Of a stretch of DNA of 64,000 bases, positions 51,993 through 60,017 are shown one piece after another; within the stretch, counting starts at the first letter, position 1; every line of letters starts with the position of its first letter. The position numbers and the translations under genes were made by a program. Source of the stretch: an uncultured Prevotellaceae bacterium (GTDB lineage: Bacteria > Bacteroidota > Bacteroidia > Bacteroidales > Bacteroidaceae); assembly GCA_900316265.1 (NCBI GenBank), contig ONCH01000006.1, positions 44,342-108,341 of the forward strand, read 5' to 3'. The notes below the pieces were generated by a model. The model made no database searches, had not been told where the DNA came from, and worked only from the letters and a program-made list of their open reading frames with translations.

Positions 51993-53981
51993 TTACAACT
52001 TTACATTTAATTGTATGAGCAGGTCGGCCATCGAGGATTGGTCTATCTGTTGCAGACCTGTACCAATCACACTGCGGTCGAAATAGTTAGTTACACCCAG
52101 TTTTGTTGCCAGCGCTAAATGTTTACCGATATCTGCCTGCATCATGAGGCTATAGCGGATGCCATGACCATAGTAAGCTGGGAAAGAGAAGTCATATTGC
52201 GTAGATGGTTCATACTGGTAGAGGCGGCTGTCGTAGTCGTCGCTATGAAACCACGCCACAGTACCTGCCACCTTTAGCCATCGCTGTTGCCAGCGTGCCT
52301 GCTGGCTGACCATGATGCCACGACTGTTGGTTCCCTGTTCACTCACCACCACGCCATCACCCTGGGTACGTAGCGTCAACGTTGATGTCGCTGTCCAGTC
52401 TACAGCTATACGCAAGCGGTTACTCGTCTGGTTGACTATCAACTTCTTCGTGTCGTTATCATGCTGACGGATATGCATGCGGTAGCGCATGTTCCACTTC
52501 CACCGTTTCCTGCTATAACGAGCTGAGAACAAAGCGTCGAAGGCATCGCTGCTTGCCGACACTTGATAGCGAGGCCACGAAAAGTGAGCATAGTCCACAT
52601 ATCCCTGCACGAACCACGATCGCAAGGGTTGCCAAGTTGCTCCCAGATAGATGCCATGCTCATTCTGTATGCTACTCCCCTCCCTGAAACTGTTAGCATG
52701 CTGCGCGGTATAACGCTTGTCGTAGTAGCGATGTAATAGCATCAGTGATAGCTGGTCAGTAACTCTGCAGTTGACCGTGTGAATCAGTGCTACAGCCCCC
52801 TTCTTGTTCAGCGCCGTCTCACCACTGAACGCCCAGCGGTGGTTGTTCCATCCGTAGTCCAGACTCATGTTCAAGAAGCTGTTGCCCTGTGCAGAATAGG
52901 TATGGTAGAGTGCATTTTGCATGGGTTGCAACGAACGGTCGTAACGAGTATAGACGGCATTGGCATTGATGTGGAGTGTACCTTGGTGCCACCCGATGCT
53001 TGCCCCTAGGTCCGTCTCGTAGGTATTGTGCTTCTTCTCGATTTCCGTAGGTGTACAATGGTAACCACTATATAATAAGGTACGCGCTGTACCATCATCA
53101 TTTAGTGTGGCATCAATAGCCTGATAGGAAGCAAAGGCCATCACCCTCCATTGCTTGGCGAGGCGCACCGTTGCAGCAATGCCCTGCAGATGATTGCTGG
53201 CCGAACGCGAGCTATGTGCCGATAGCGTATGCAACCCGCGTCCCATGGTCTGTAGCGTAGTTAGTTTACCTAAGTGGAAACTGGTGTTCATTACCAGCCC
53301 CATGCCCATCTGCACACGGTAGTGCCCAAGGTTCAGTTCCTCCAAACGACCAAAGTCGCGCAGTTGCACATAGTAGTTATACTGGTCGTAACCCATACTG
53401 TTCTTGTTTGTAAAAAACGGCTCGCCAGCATCCTGAGCAGCAGTGATACCAGCCTTTATACGATTGCCAAAGGTATATTGATAACGGAGGTCGTGGCGAT
53501 ACTTATAACCCAGATAGCCGTTTCTATCGCCCTGACGCTCATAGAATGGAATCTTACCTGTCGCTGTCATGCGGTGTTGCCCATATTTCAGCAGGTCAGC
53601 AGCTTTGGGCCATACTGACGACTTCCGTTCCTCGCCAGCCACCACAAAACACTGCAACAGTCGACGAGTGTGGTAGTCCAAACCCTTCACCATCTGCAAC
53701 TCGCTGAGCGAACGCATCGGTTTATAGTGATCCAGATATTCTGTCAGTTCCTCCACCTGCTGAGCTGTCAGGAAGGGCAGTTCCTCTAGTTCCTCGCGAC
53801 AGGTCTGATTCAGGTTGATGGGTGTCTGCGCCCGTTCTTCCAGCTGTTCCAAGAGTTCCTCGCCATAGCTCTCCTCCACATCTTCTGCCGTTAGCCATTC
53901 GCGCAATGCCTCATGCCAGTCACTTTGTGCAGCAACTGGCACCGTCAGCAACAATAGCAAAAAGAGCATCATTTCTTTCAT
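51993..53981 (-). CDS. Outer-membrane barrel protein with N-terminal helix-hairpin-helix domain
   Basis: 662 aa. Signal peptide to PVAAQ (19). A ComEA-like HhH region follows (about 52-112: TPINLNQTCREELEELPFLTAQQVEELTEYLDHYKPMRSLSELQMVKGLDYHTRRLL). The rest is a large beta-barrel (GYLGYKYRHDLRYQYTF through LLIQLNVKL). This HhH-plus-barrel build is common in Bacteroidota with no known role; links to DNA uptake are speculative. The -7 element TACCTTTG (53993-53986) is only 4 nt before the ATG, so the mRNA is probably leaderless. Confidence 0.8.
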   Translation of the reverse strand: MKEMMLFLLLLLTVPVAAQSDWHEALREWLTAEDVEESYGEELLEQLEERAQTPINLNQTCREELEELPFLTAQQVEELTEYLDHYKPMRSLSELQMVKGLDYHTRRLLQCFVVAGEERKSSVWPKAADLLKYGQHRMTATGKIPFYERQGDRNGYLGYKYRHDLRYQYTFGNRIKAGITAAQDAGEPFFTNKNSMGYDQYNYYVQLRDFGRLEELNLGHYRVQMGMGLVMNTSFHLGKLTTLQTMGRGLHTLSAHSSRSASNHLQGIAATVRLAKQWRVMAFASYQAIDATLNDDGTARTLLYSGYHCTPTEIEKKHNTYETDLGASIGWHQGTLHINANAVYTRYDRSLQPMQNALYHTYSAQGNSFLNMSLDYGWNNHRWAFSGETALNKKGAVALIHTVNCRVTDQLSLMLLHRYYDKRYTAQHANSFREGSSIQNEHGIYLGATWQPLRSWFVQGYVDYAHFSWPRYQVSASSDAFDALFSARYSRKRWKWNMRYRMHIRQHDNDTKKLIVNQTSNRLRIAVDWTATSTLTLRTQGDGVVVSEQGTNSRGIMVSQQARWQQRWLKVAGTVAWFHSDDYDSRLYQYEPSTQYDFSFPAYYGHGIRYSLMMQADIGKHLALATKLGVTNYFDRSVIGTGLQQIDQSSMADLLIQLNVKL

Positions 53982-53985
53982 GCTA

Positions 53986-54045
53986 CAAAGGTACGAAATT
54001 TTATCCTTTATTAGTTTGCTAATTCACTGTTTTTTCATAATTTTG
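53986..54045. promoter_or_regulatory. Divergent promoters of HhH-barrel and thioesterase genes
   Basis: Minus: TACCTTTG (53993-53986) then TAGC then ATG. Plus: TTTG (54015-54018), 19 bp, TAATTTTG (54038-54045), 25 bp before ATG 54071. Confidence 0.75.
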
Positions 54046-54070
54046 CAGCAGAAATGACATCATATAAACA

Positions 54071-54475
54071 ATGAATATTAAAGAATTACTGAATGAAACC
54101 GATCATTTTGCAGCCCGTGCAGGTTGCAAGATTATCGAAGTCGACGGACATCACGCCATAGCAGAAATGACCGTCACCTCCGACCATCTCAATGGCGGTC
54201 ATGTATGTCAGGGCGGCGCTCTTTTTACCTTAGCCGATCTCGCCATCGCCGCATTAATGAATCAACATGGAGAGCTCACTTTCGGTATTTCCAACAATAT
54301 TATGTTTGTGGCCAGTGCCAAAGAGGGCGACCTTCTTCGTGCTGAAGCCATCTTCGTAGCCGATCACCGCAAGATTCCTGCTGTTGAAGTTCGCGTAACA
54401 AACCAGGATAACACCCTGATTTGTCACGTCACGGGTATGGGCTATCGTAAATCTATTCCGCTTCCCAAGGAATGA
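54071..54475 (+). CDS. PaaI-family hotdog thioesterase
   Basis: 134 aa. Single hotdog domain with SDHLNGGHVCQGGALFTLADLAIAALMN and the GISNNIMFVASAKEGD strand. Family members hydrolyse acyl-CoA or aryl-CoA thioesters in the cytosol; the Asn-Gly-Gly and Asp of the active site are present. It is tail to tail with the VanZ gene (2 bp between). Confidence 0.87.
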   Translation: MNIKELLNETDHFAARAGCKIIEVDGHHAIAEMTVTSDHLNGGHVCQGGALFTLADLAIAALMNQHGELTFGISNNIMFVASAKEGDLLRAEAIFVADHRKIPAVEVRVTNQDNTLICHVTGMGYRKSIPLPKE

Positions 54476-54477
54476 AG

Positions 54478-54858
54478 CTAAATAGATCGAAGAAGGAGGC
54501 CGAGGACGTTGCCCAGCAAGACACCAAGAGTGTCTGCCCAGAAATCAAGCCACTCGCCAGAGCGTGTAGTGGTGCAGTAGGCTTGGAGCAGTTCCATAAG
54601 ACCACCCAGAAGTACCATACCCACAACAGCCAGCAAGAGGATTTTGCGCCAAGCGATACTACTGTGACTGCGCAGGTATTCAAACCAGATAACGCTACAC
54701 GTGCCACCATACATAGCAAGGTGTGTCCACTTGTCGATGAACTGTACATCGTCAAGCGGTGTTTCAGGGAAGAAAGGGGTCAGCGAAAGCACCCAGATAA
54801 GCAGGATGCAGAACACTGACAAGGGGTATTTCCTTACAAATCGGATGAAAAAGTGCAT
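54478..54858 (-). CDS. VanZ-like membrane protein
   Basis: 126 aa with about four membrane helices. Matches the VanZ-like family through DKWTHLAMYGGTCSVIWFEYL and LMELLQAYCTTTRSGEWLDFWADTLGVLLGN. VanZ proteins affect sensitivity to glycopeptides in some bacteria; the role in Bacteroidota is unknown. A minus-strand -7 element TACTTTTG (54885-54878) lies 20 bp upstream. Confidence 0.85.
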   Translation of the reverse strand: MHFFIRFVRKYPLSVFCILLIWVLSLTPFFPETPLDDVQFIDKWTHLAMYGGTCSVIWFEYLRSHSSIAWRKILLLAVVGMVLLGGLMELLQAYCTTTRSGEWLDFWADTLGVLLGNVLGLLLRSI

Positions 54859-54897
54859 CTTTTCTTCTTTTTTGCTGCAAAAGTAAGAAATATTTTA

Positions 54898-54905
54898 TAC
54901 TTTTG
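54898..54905 (+). promoter_or_regulatory. -7 element of transporter operon
   Basis: TACTTTTG, 8 bp before ATG 54914, so the leader would be very short. Confidence 0.65.
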
Positions 54906-54913
54906 CAAACGCT

Positions 54914-56287
54914 ATGACGAATAATGTGAACGAAAGAGATAATTTCGGCAGTAAGTTGGGTGTGATACTGGCTACGGCAGGCTCAGCAGTAGGACTGGGC
55001 AACGTGTGGCGTTTCCCCTATATGGCTGGCGAGAACGGTGGTGCTGTGTTCATCATCATCTACGTCGTGTGTGTGCTGATGTTGGGCATTCCCTGCATGA
55101 TTAGTGAGTTCATCGTGGGGCGTAACGGTCACGCCAATACAGCACGTGCTTTCAGGCAGCTGGCAGGAGGTACGCCGTGGGCCGCGATAGGCTATATGGG
55201 TGTGCTGACGGGATTCCTTATTACGGGCTACTATGCGGTGGTATCTGGTTGGTGTCTGCAGTATGTATGGGCCTCACTGATAGGCCATCTACAGGGCGAC
55301 CCAGCATATTTCCGCACCTACTTTGCCGAACTCAGCAGTGACCCTGTGAAACCTGTACTGTGGACGGTCATCATCTTAGGTATGACCTACCTGATTATCG
55401 AACACGGCGTGAGAGCGGGTATTGAGCGTGCGTCGAAACTACTGATGCCCACCTTATTTATCCTGCTGCTCATTATCGTGGTAGCAGCATGCCTGTTGCC
55501 TGGAGCAGGAAAGGGTATCGAATTTCTTTTCCATCCCGACTTCTCGAAGATTACAGGTGATGTTTTCTTAGGCGCCCTGGGACAGTCGTTCTACTCGCTG
55601 AGCATTGCGATGGGCTGTCTATGTACCTACGCCAGCTACTTCTCGAAATACACCAATCTGACGAAGTCGGCCACACAGATAGCCGTCATCGACTGTATGG
55701 TGGCTATCCTGGCAGGACTCATGATATTCCCTGCGGCCTTCTCCGTAGGTGTGAACCCAGACAGCGGACCTTCACTCATCTTCATTACCCTGCCCAACGT
55801 GTTCCAGCAGGCCTTTGCCGCCTTCCCATTGATTGGCTATATCATTTCTCTGCTGTTCTTCATCCTGTTGTCGCTGGCAGCTCTGACATCGCTCATGTCG
55901 CTACACGAGGTGTCAACGGCTTTCTTCCAGGAGGAATTGCATACCACCCGCAAGCGTGCAGCCTTGTGGGTAACCATCCTGACAGCCATCATCGGTGCGT
56001 TCTGTTCACTATCGTTAGGAGCCGTCGATGGACTGGTCATCTTCGGACAGTCGTTGTTTGACTGGTTCGACTTCATCACTGGTCAGATATTCCTGCCGGT
56101 AGTGGGTTTCCTGACCTGTATCTTCATTGGCTGGGTAGTACCTCACAAGGTAGTTCACGACGAATTCACCAACTGGGGCGAACTGCGCGGACGTTTCTTC
56201 CACTTCTACATCTTCCTGGTGAAGTACATCTGTCCGCTGGCCATACTCATCATTTTCTTACATCAATTAGGACTACTGAATGACTGA
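54914..56287 (+). CDS. Sodium-dependent SLC6/NSS-family transporter (1)
   Basis: 457 aa, about 11-12 membrane helices, LeuT fold. The N-terminal RDNFGSKLGVILATAGSAVGLGNVWRFPYMAGENGG is the sodium and substrate-site signature. Likely imports an amino acid or related amine with Na+. The next gene, a paralogue, overlaps by 8 nt. Confidence 0.9.
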   Translation: MTNNVNERDNFGSKLGVILATAGSAVGLGNVWRFPYMAGENGGAVFIIIYVVCVLMLGIPCMISEFIVGRNGHANTARAFRQLAGGTPWAAIGYMGVLTGFLITGYYAVVSGWCLQYVWASLIGHLQGDPAYFRTYFAELSSDPVKPVLWTVIILGMTYLIIEHGVRAGIERASKLLMPTLFILLLIIVVAACLLPGAGKGIEFLFHPDFSKITGDVFLGALGQSFYSLSIAMGCLCTYASYFSKYTNLTKSATQIAVIDCMVAILAGLMIFPAAFSVGVNPDSGPSLIFITLPNVFQQAFAAFPLIGYIISLLFFILLSLAALTSLMSLHEVSTAFFQEELHTTRKRAALWVTILTAIIGAFCSLSLGAVDGLVIFGQSLFDWFDFITGQIFLPVVGFLTCIFIGWVVPHKVVHDEFTNWGELRGRFFHFYIFLVKYICPLAILIIFLHQLGLLND

Positions 56288-57632
56288 ACGCGGTAATTTT
56301 GGCAGTAAACTGGGCATCGTGCTGGCAACGGCAGGTTCGGCAGTCGGGTTGGGCAATATCTGGCGCTTCCCCTATATGACGGGACAGAATGGTGGTGCAG
56401 CCTTCCTGTTAATGTATGTGGCTTGCATCCTGTTGTTGGGCGTACCTGGAATGATTAGTGAATTCATTGTGGGTCGCAACGCACAGACCAATGCCGCCAG
56501 AGCTTACGACAAACTGTCGAAAGGACACCCTTGGAAGCTGGTAGGTCATCTGGGCATCCTGACCTCGACGATTATCCTTGGCTTCTATGCCGTTGTCGCT
56601 GGCTGGTGCCTGCAATACCTGTTTGCCTCAATTAGCGGACAGCTACAGGGCGATGCGCAATATGTGCAACAATACTTCGTCGACTTCTCCAGCAGTGCAT
56701 GGAAACCCGTCGTCTGTGGCTTGCTCTTCATACTGATAACCCACCTTATCGTCGTTCGTGGTGTGCAGCACGGCATTGAGAAAGCATCCAAATTGCTGAT
56801 GCCCATCCTGCTCATCCTGCTCATCGTGCTGGTGGTGGCCTCCTGCATGTTACCAGGTGCTGTGGAAGGCATCAAGTTCCTGTTGAAGCCTGACTTCTCA
56901 AAACTGAGTAGCGACGTGATGCTGGAAGCCCTTGGTCAAGCCTTCTTCTCGCTGTCTCTTGGAACAGCGTGCCTGTGTACCTATGCCAGCTATTTCTCCA
57001 GAGACACCAACCTGCTGAACTCCGCAGGACAGATAGCCTTGCTCGACTCACTGATAGCACTCCTCGCTGGTCTGCTCATCTTCCCAGCAGCTGCAGCAGT
57101 AGGCATCAGCGCCGACTCAGGACCCTCGCTCATTTTCATCACCCTGCCTAACGTCTTCCAGCAGGCCTTTGGAAGCCTTCCCGTGGTGGGCTATGTCGTC
57201 AGTATCATGTTCTATGCCCTGCTGGTCTTCGCCGCCCTCACATCGACTATCTCCATGCACGAGATAGGTACTGCCTTCTTTACGGAAGAGTTCCACATGC
57301 CACGCAAATACGCCGCTTGGGTGCTTACCATCGTTGCCAGCGTTCTCTGTCTGCTGTGCTCGTGGTCAGTAGGTGCTTTTGATATTAAAGTATTAGGACT
57401 GTCGCTCATGGACTTCTGCGACCAACTGACAGCCAACTTCATGCTGCCCTTGGGTGGTATGTTGGCCTGCCTGTATGTGGGCTGGTATATTCCCCGTCAG
57501 GTGGTGCACGATGAGTTCACCAATTACGGTCAGCTCAACCAAAACTTCTATCGCATATACCTCTTTGCCGTACGCTATGTCTGTCCCGTCTGCATCATGC
57601 TGGTATTCCTCCATCAACTGGGAATTCTATGA
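56280..57632 (+). CDS. Sodium-dependent SLC6/NSS-family transporter (2)
   Basis: 450 aa paralogue of the preceding gene with the same RGNFGSKLGIVLATAGSAVGLGNIWRFPYM signature and similar C terminus (WYIPRQVVHDEFTNYGQLNQ beside GWVVPHKVVHDEFTNWGELR). The tandem pair points to gene duplication followed by substrate divergence or assembly as a pair. The following HhH gene overlaps by 4 nt. Confidence 0.9.
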   Translation: MTERGNFGSKLGIVLATAGSAVGLGNIWRFPYMTGQNGGAAFLLMYVACILLLGVPGMISEFIVGRNAQTNAARAYDKLSKGHPWKLVGHLGILTSTIILGFYAVVAGWCLQYLFASISGQLQGDAQYVQQYFVDFSSSAWKPVVCGLLFILITHLIVVRGVQHGIEKASKLLMPILLILLIVLVVASCMLPGAVEGIKFLLKPDFSKLSSDVMLEALGQAFFSLSLGTACLCTYASYFSRDTNLLNSAGQIALLDSLIALLAGLLIFPAAAAVGISADSGPSLIFITLPNVFQQAFGSLPVVGYVVSIMFYALLVFAALTSTISMHEIGTAFFTEEFHMPRKYAAWVLTIVASVLCLLCSWSVGAFDIKVLGLSLMDFCDQLTANFMLPLGGMLACLYVGWYIPRQVVHDEFTNYGQLNQNFYRIYLFAVRYVCPVCIMLVFLHQLGIL

Positions 57633-58510
57633 ACCGTAACGACCGTCGTATCGCACAGACAGCGCTTGTTGTCGCTGTACTCGCCCTCATAGGCCTGTGG
57701 CTGACAGACGGTGACCAACAGACGCCCGTCGTCCAACAGAGCAAGGACAGCACCCAGCAACAAGGGAAAGGCAATTACTACGGCAAAGGAAGATACAGGC
57801 AACACACATCAGCACCAATGGCTGTTGGCGACTTGCCCGCGCGTCACGTTGAGGAATTCTATTTCGACCCCAACTCTGCCGACAGCACACAGCTTTTGCG
57901 TTTAGGTCTGCCCGCCTGGATGGTGCGCAATATTTATCGCTATAGGGCACGTGGTGGTGTCTATCGCACTAAGCGCGACTTTGCACGAACCTATGGCCTC
58001 ACTAAGAAGGACTATCAGCGCCTGGAGCCTTATATCCGTATTTCTGACGATTACCAGTCAGCAGCAACCCTCTTTCCCAAGGAAGCGCGCGACACGATGC
58101 ATTATCCCGTCAAGCTGAAAGAAGGCGAACGCATCGTGCTGAATACCGCCGACACCACCCAACTGATGAAGGTGCCTGGCATAGGCAGTTACTATGCCAA
58201 GGAGATTGTTCGTCACGGCAAGTGGATTGGTGGCTACGTCAATGTGGACCAATTGGACGAAATAGAAGGTTTCCCACAGTCGGCCAAACAGTATTTCGTC
58301 ATCAATAGTCCAACCCCACAGCGTTTGAAAATCAACAAGTTATCGCTTCAGCAGTTGCGTCGCCACCCTTACATCAATTATTATCAGGCCAAGACGATTG
58401 TTGACTATCGCCGCCTGCATGGCGACATCAAAAGCCTGCAAGACTTGCGCTTCTCAAAGGACTTCACAGAGGACGCAATCCGACGCTTAGAACCCTACGT
58501 TGAGTACTAA
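57629..58510 (+). CDS. Membrane-anchored helix-hairpin-helix (ComEA-like) protein
   Basis: 293 aa. N-terminal membrane helix (about 11-27), a Gln/Gly-rich linker, then three HhH-type units: DPNSADSTQLLRLGLPAWMVRNIYRYRARGGVYRTKRDF; LNTADTTQLMKVPGIGSYYAKEIVRHGKWIGGYVNVDQL; and INKLSLQQLRRHPYINYYQAKTIVDYRRLHGDIKSL. It may bind DNA outside the inner membrane, as ComEA does in uptake, but this is unproven. Coupled to two transporter genes. Confidence 0.82.
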   Translation: MNRNDRRIAQTALVVAVLALIGLWLTDGDQQTPVVQQSKDSTQQQGKGNYYGKGRYRQHTSAPMAVGDLPARHVEEFYFDPNSADSTQLLRLGLPAWMVRNIYRYRARGGVYRTKRDFARTYGLTKKDYQRLEPYIRISDDYQSAATLFPKEARDTMHYPVKLKEGERIVLNTADTTQLMKVPGIGSYYAKEIVRHGKWIGGYVNVDQLDEIEGFPQSAKQYFVINSPTPQRLKINKLSLQQLRRHPYINYYQAKTIVDYRRLHGDIKSLQDLRFSKDFTEDAIRRLEPYVEY

Positions 58511-58612
58511 GCCAAAAGACACGTATTTCGGTCAAAATCAGCCTTTTTCGTCCCATTCCACTTGACCTATATCAAGAAGATGCACTTTTTAGTGTAAAAT
58601 TTACAAGAAAAC
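58511..58612. other. Gene-free stretch upstream of ncRNA promoter
   Basis: Contains small inverted repeats: CTTGA/TCAAG (about 58561-58576) and ACAAG/CTTGT just before the -33 site (about 58602-58615). No ORF. It may hold regulatory sites for the ncRNA candidate. Confidence 0.4.
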
Positions 58613-58643
58613 TTGTCTGTGTGCGCACACATTTGTACCTTTG
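58613..58643 (+). promoter_or_regulatory. ncRNA promoter with 14-bp palindrome in spacer
   Basis: TTG (58613-58615), 20 bp, TACCTTTG (58636-58643). The spacer holds the perfect palindrome TGTGTGCGCACACA (58618-58631), a good position for a repressor site. Confidence 0.75.
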
Positions 58644-58649
58644 CATCGT

Positions 58650-58825
58650 CTTCAGAGGAAGTCTTAAAGGTAAAATAAAGATTGTTTCAAGGATTATTGG
58701 TAAAGATCATTCATATTTTGTTTTAGGTTAGTAGTTTTGGTTATGTAGTAAATTATGTTTCGAGGAAAATGATGAAACATACAGGAAGAGGGACATCCGT
58801 GAGGGTGTTCCTCTTTCATTTGTTA
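58650..58825 (+). ncRNA. Candidate small structured RNA (about 175 nt; possible 6S/Bacteroidales-1 type)
   Basis: A full promoter and a strong terminator bound this segment, there is no ORF, and the downstream gene (murQ) is convergent, so this is a free-standing transcript. Internal structure: hairpin TATGTTTC/GAAACATA (58754-58761 with 58774-58781), and AGAGGAA near the 5' end (about 58655) complementary to TTCCTCT of the terminator stem. Bacteroidales-1 RNA is described as a promoter-to-terminator RNA of this order and thought to be 6S-like; whether this is the same family cannot be decided without a covariance-model search. Confidence 0.65.
58784..58817 (+). terminator. Terminator of the ncRNA candidate
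   Basis: Arms 58784-58798 and 58803-58817 pair over 15 positions (some G-T) around a GTGA tetraloop, followed by a short T-rich stretch. Confidence 0.75.
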
Positions 58826-58843
58826 GTGGTGAGAAAGGAGATA

Positions 58844-59692
58844 TTAACAATCGGAATCCATGGGGTCTAAGACGTGCTCTTCACGAAGCACCTTATCTAC
58901 GCTACCCGCATCGAGCAGGCGGTGTTGGGCTTCTTCGTAGTCCAGTCCCAAAAACTCCTGAAGCATACGCGTACCACGATCTACGAGTTTGGCATTCTTC
59001 AGTTGCATCTTCACCATGCGATTGCCGCGCACTCGTCCCATGCGAATCATCAGTGCCGTAGAAATCATGTTGAGCACCATCTTCTGTGCCGTACCGCTCT
59101 TCATTCGACTGGACCCCGTCACAAACTCTGGGCCGACAATCGTCTCGATGGGGTAGTCAACTGCAGCGGCCAGCGGTGTATTGGGGTTACTGGTGATGCA
59201 GCCCGTCAGCAGTCCCTGTTGCTTGGCTTGCTCAACGGCTCCAATCACATAAGGCGTGGTTCCTGATGCCGCAATGCCGATAACGGCGTCGTCAGCTTTA
59301 GGATGAAAGGTCTGCAAGTCGCGCCAACCATGCTCAGCTACGTCCTCAGCACGCTCTACAGCATGGCGTAAAGCCTCATCGCCACCAGCAATGATACCCA
59401 CCACCCACTCTTCAGAAACGCCAAAAGTGGGAGGCAGTTCGCTGGCATCGAGGACACCCAGACGACCACTGGTGCCTGCACCGATATAAAACAGTCGGCC
59501 ACCACGCTTCATTCTGGGTTCGATAGCCTCTACCAAAGCCTCTATCTGCGGAAGGGCTTGATTGACAGCCTCAGCCACCAGACGGTCTTCGTCGTTGATG
59601 TGCTGTAGCAGTTCGCCTACCGACATCCGTTCCAGATGGTTGTAGCGCGAGGGTTGTTCTGTGATTTTCCGTTGTAGTGCCTTGCTGACCAT
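58844..59692 (-). CDS. murQ: N-acetylmuramic acid 6-phosphate etherase
   Basis: 282 aa SIS-domain enzyme cleaving the lactyl ether of MurNAc-6-P to GlcNAc-6-P and lactate in cell-wall recycling. Motifs: FYIGAGTSGRLGVLDASELPPTFG, IAGGDEAL, IAASGTTPYVIGA and GSSRMKSGTAQKMVLN. The preceding 39-codon ORF ends 10 bp before its ATG, and both appear to share the promoter near 59850. Confidence 0.93.
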   Translation of the reverse strand: MVSKALQRKITEQPSRYNHLERMSVGELLQHINDEDRLVAEAVNQALPQIEALVEAIEPRMKRGGRLFYIGAGTSGRLGVLDASELPPTFGVSEEWVVGIIAGGDEALRHAVERAEDVAEHGWRDLQTFHPKADDAVIGIAASGTTPYVIGAVEQAKQQGLLTGCITSNPNTPLAAAVDYPIETIVGPEFVTGSSRMKSGTAQKMVLNMISTALMIRMGRVRGNRMVKMQLKNAKLVDRGTRMLQEFLGLDYEEAQHRLLDAGSVDKVLREEHVLDPMDSDC

Positions 59693-59702
59693 ATTCTGAA
59701 AA

Positions 59703-59822
59703 CTATCTTACCACCTCGGTAAATTCTGGCTTGGCATCAGCAGTCTTACCAACCGTGACATAGATGATAGACGTTGACTCCTCACCATTCATTGCTGCCA
59801 GTGATAATAATAGCTTTTTCAT
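59703..59822 (-). CDS. 39-aa ORF upstream of murQ (leader peptide or deletion remnant)
   Basis: Starts MKKLLLSLAAM, like a signal peptide, then runs into NGEESTSIIYVTVGKTADAKPEFTEVVR and a TAG stop, 10 bp before murQ. A -7 element TACCTTTG on the minus strand (about 59850) lies upstream, so it is transcribed first in the murQ operon. The abrupt join of a truncated signal peptide to a polar tail suggests an internal deletion of a secreted-protein gene, but a functional leader peptide is possible. Confidence 0.5.
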   Translation of the reverse strand: MKKLLLSLAAMNGEESTSIIYVTVGKTADAKPEFTEVVR

Positions 59823-59917
59823 GTTCTTATTACTTGTAAAAACGCCCCAAAGGTACATTATTTACCGCTATCCTGCAAGTTTTTTATCCTTTATTTACAA
59901 AAATCGCGATGATTGTA

Positions 59918-59947
59918 TTGTTGGTTGGAAGATTTTTCTTATTTTTG
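59918..59947 (+). promoter_or_regulatory. Promoter of plug/barrel protein gene
   Basis: TTG (59918-59920), 19 bp, TATTTTTG (59940-59947), giving a 5' leader of about 65 nt that contains the hairpin at 59963-59984. Confidence 0.6.
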
Positions 59948-59962
59948 CAACTGATAAAAGTT

Positions 59963-59984
59963 TACAAGGGTAATATCCCTTGTA
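59963..59984 (+). promoter_or_regulatory. Leader hairpin before the plug/barrel gene
   Basis: TACAAGGG (59963-59970) and CCCTTGTA (59977-59984) form a perfect 8-bp stem with a TAATAT loop in the 5' leader. No T tract follows. It could protect the mRNA or be a protein- or sRNA-binding site. Confidence 0.5.
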
Positions 59985-60017
59985 CGATAGAACCTGAAAA
60001 CCGACATCGCAACTATT

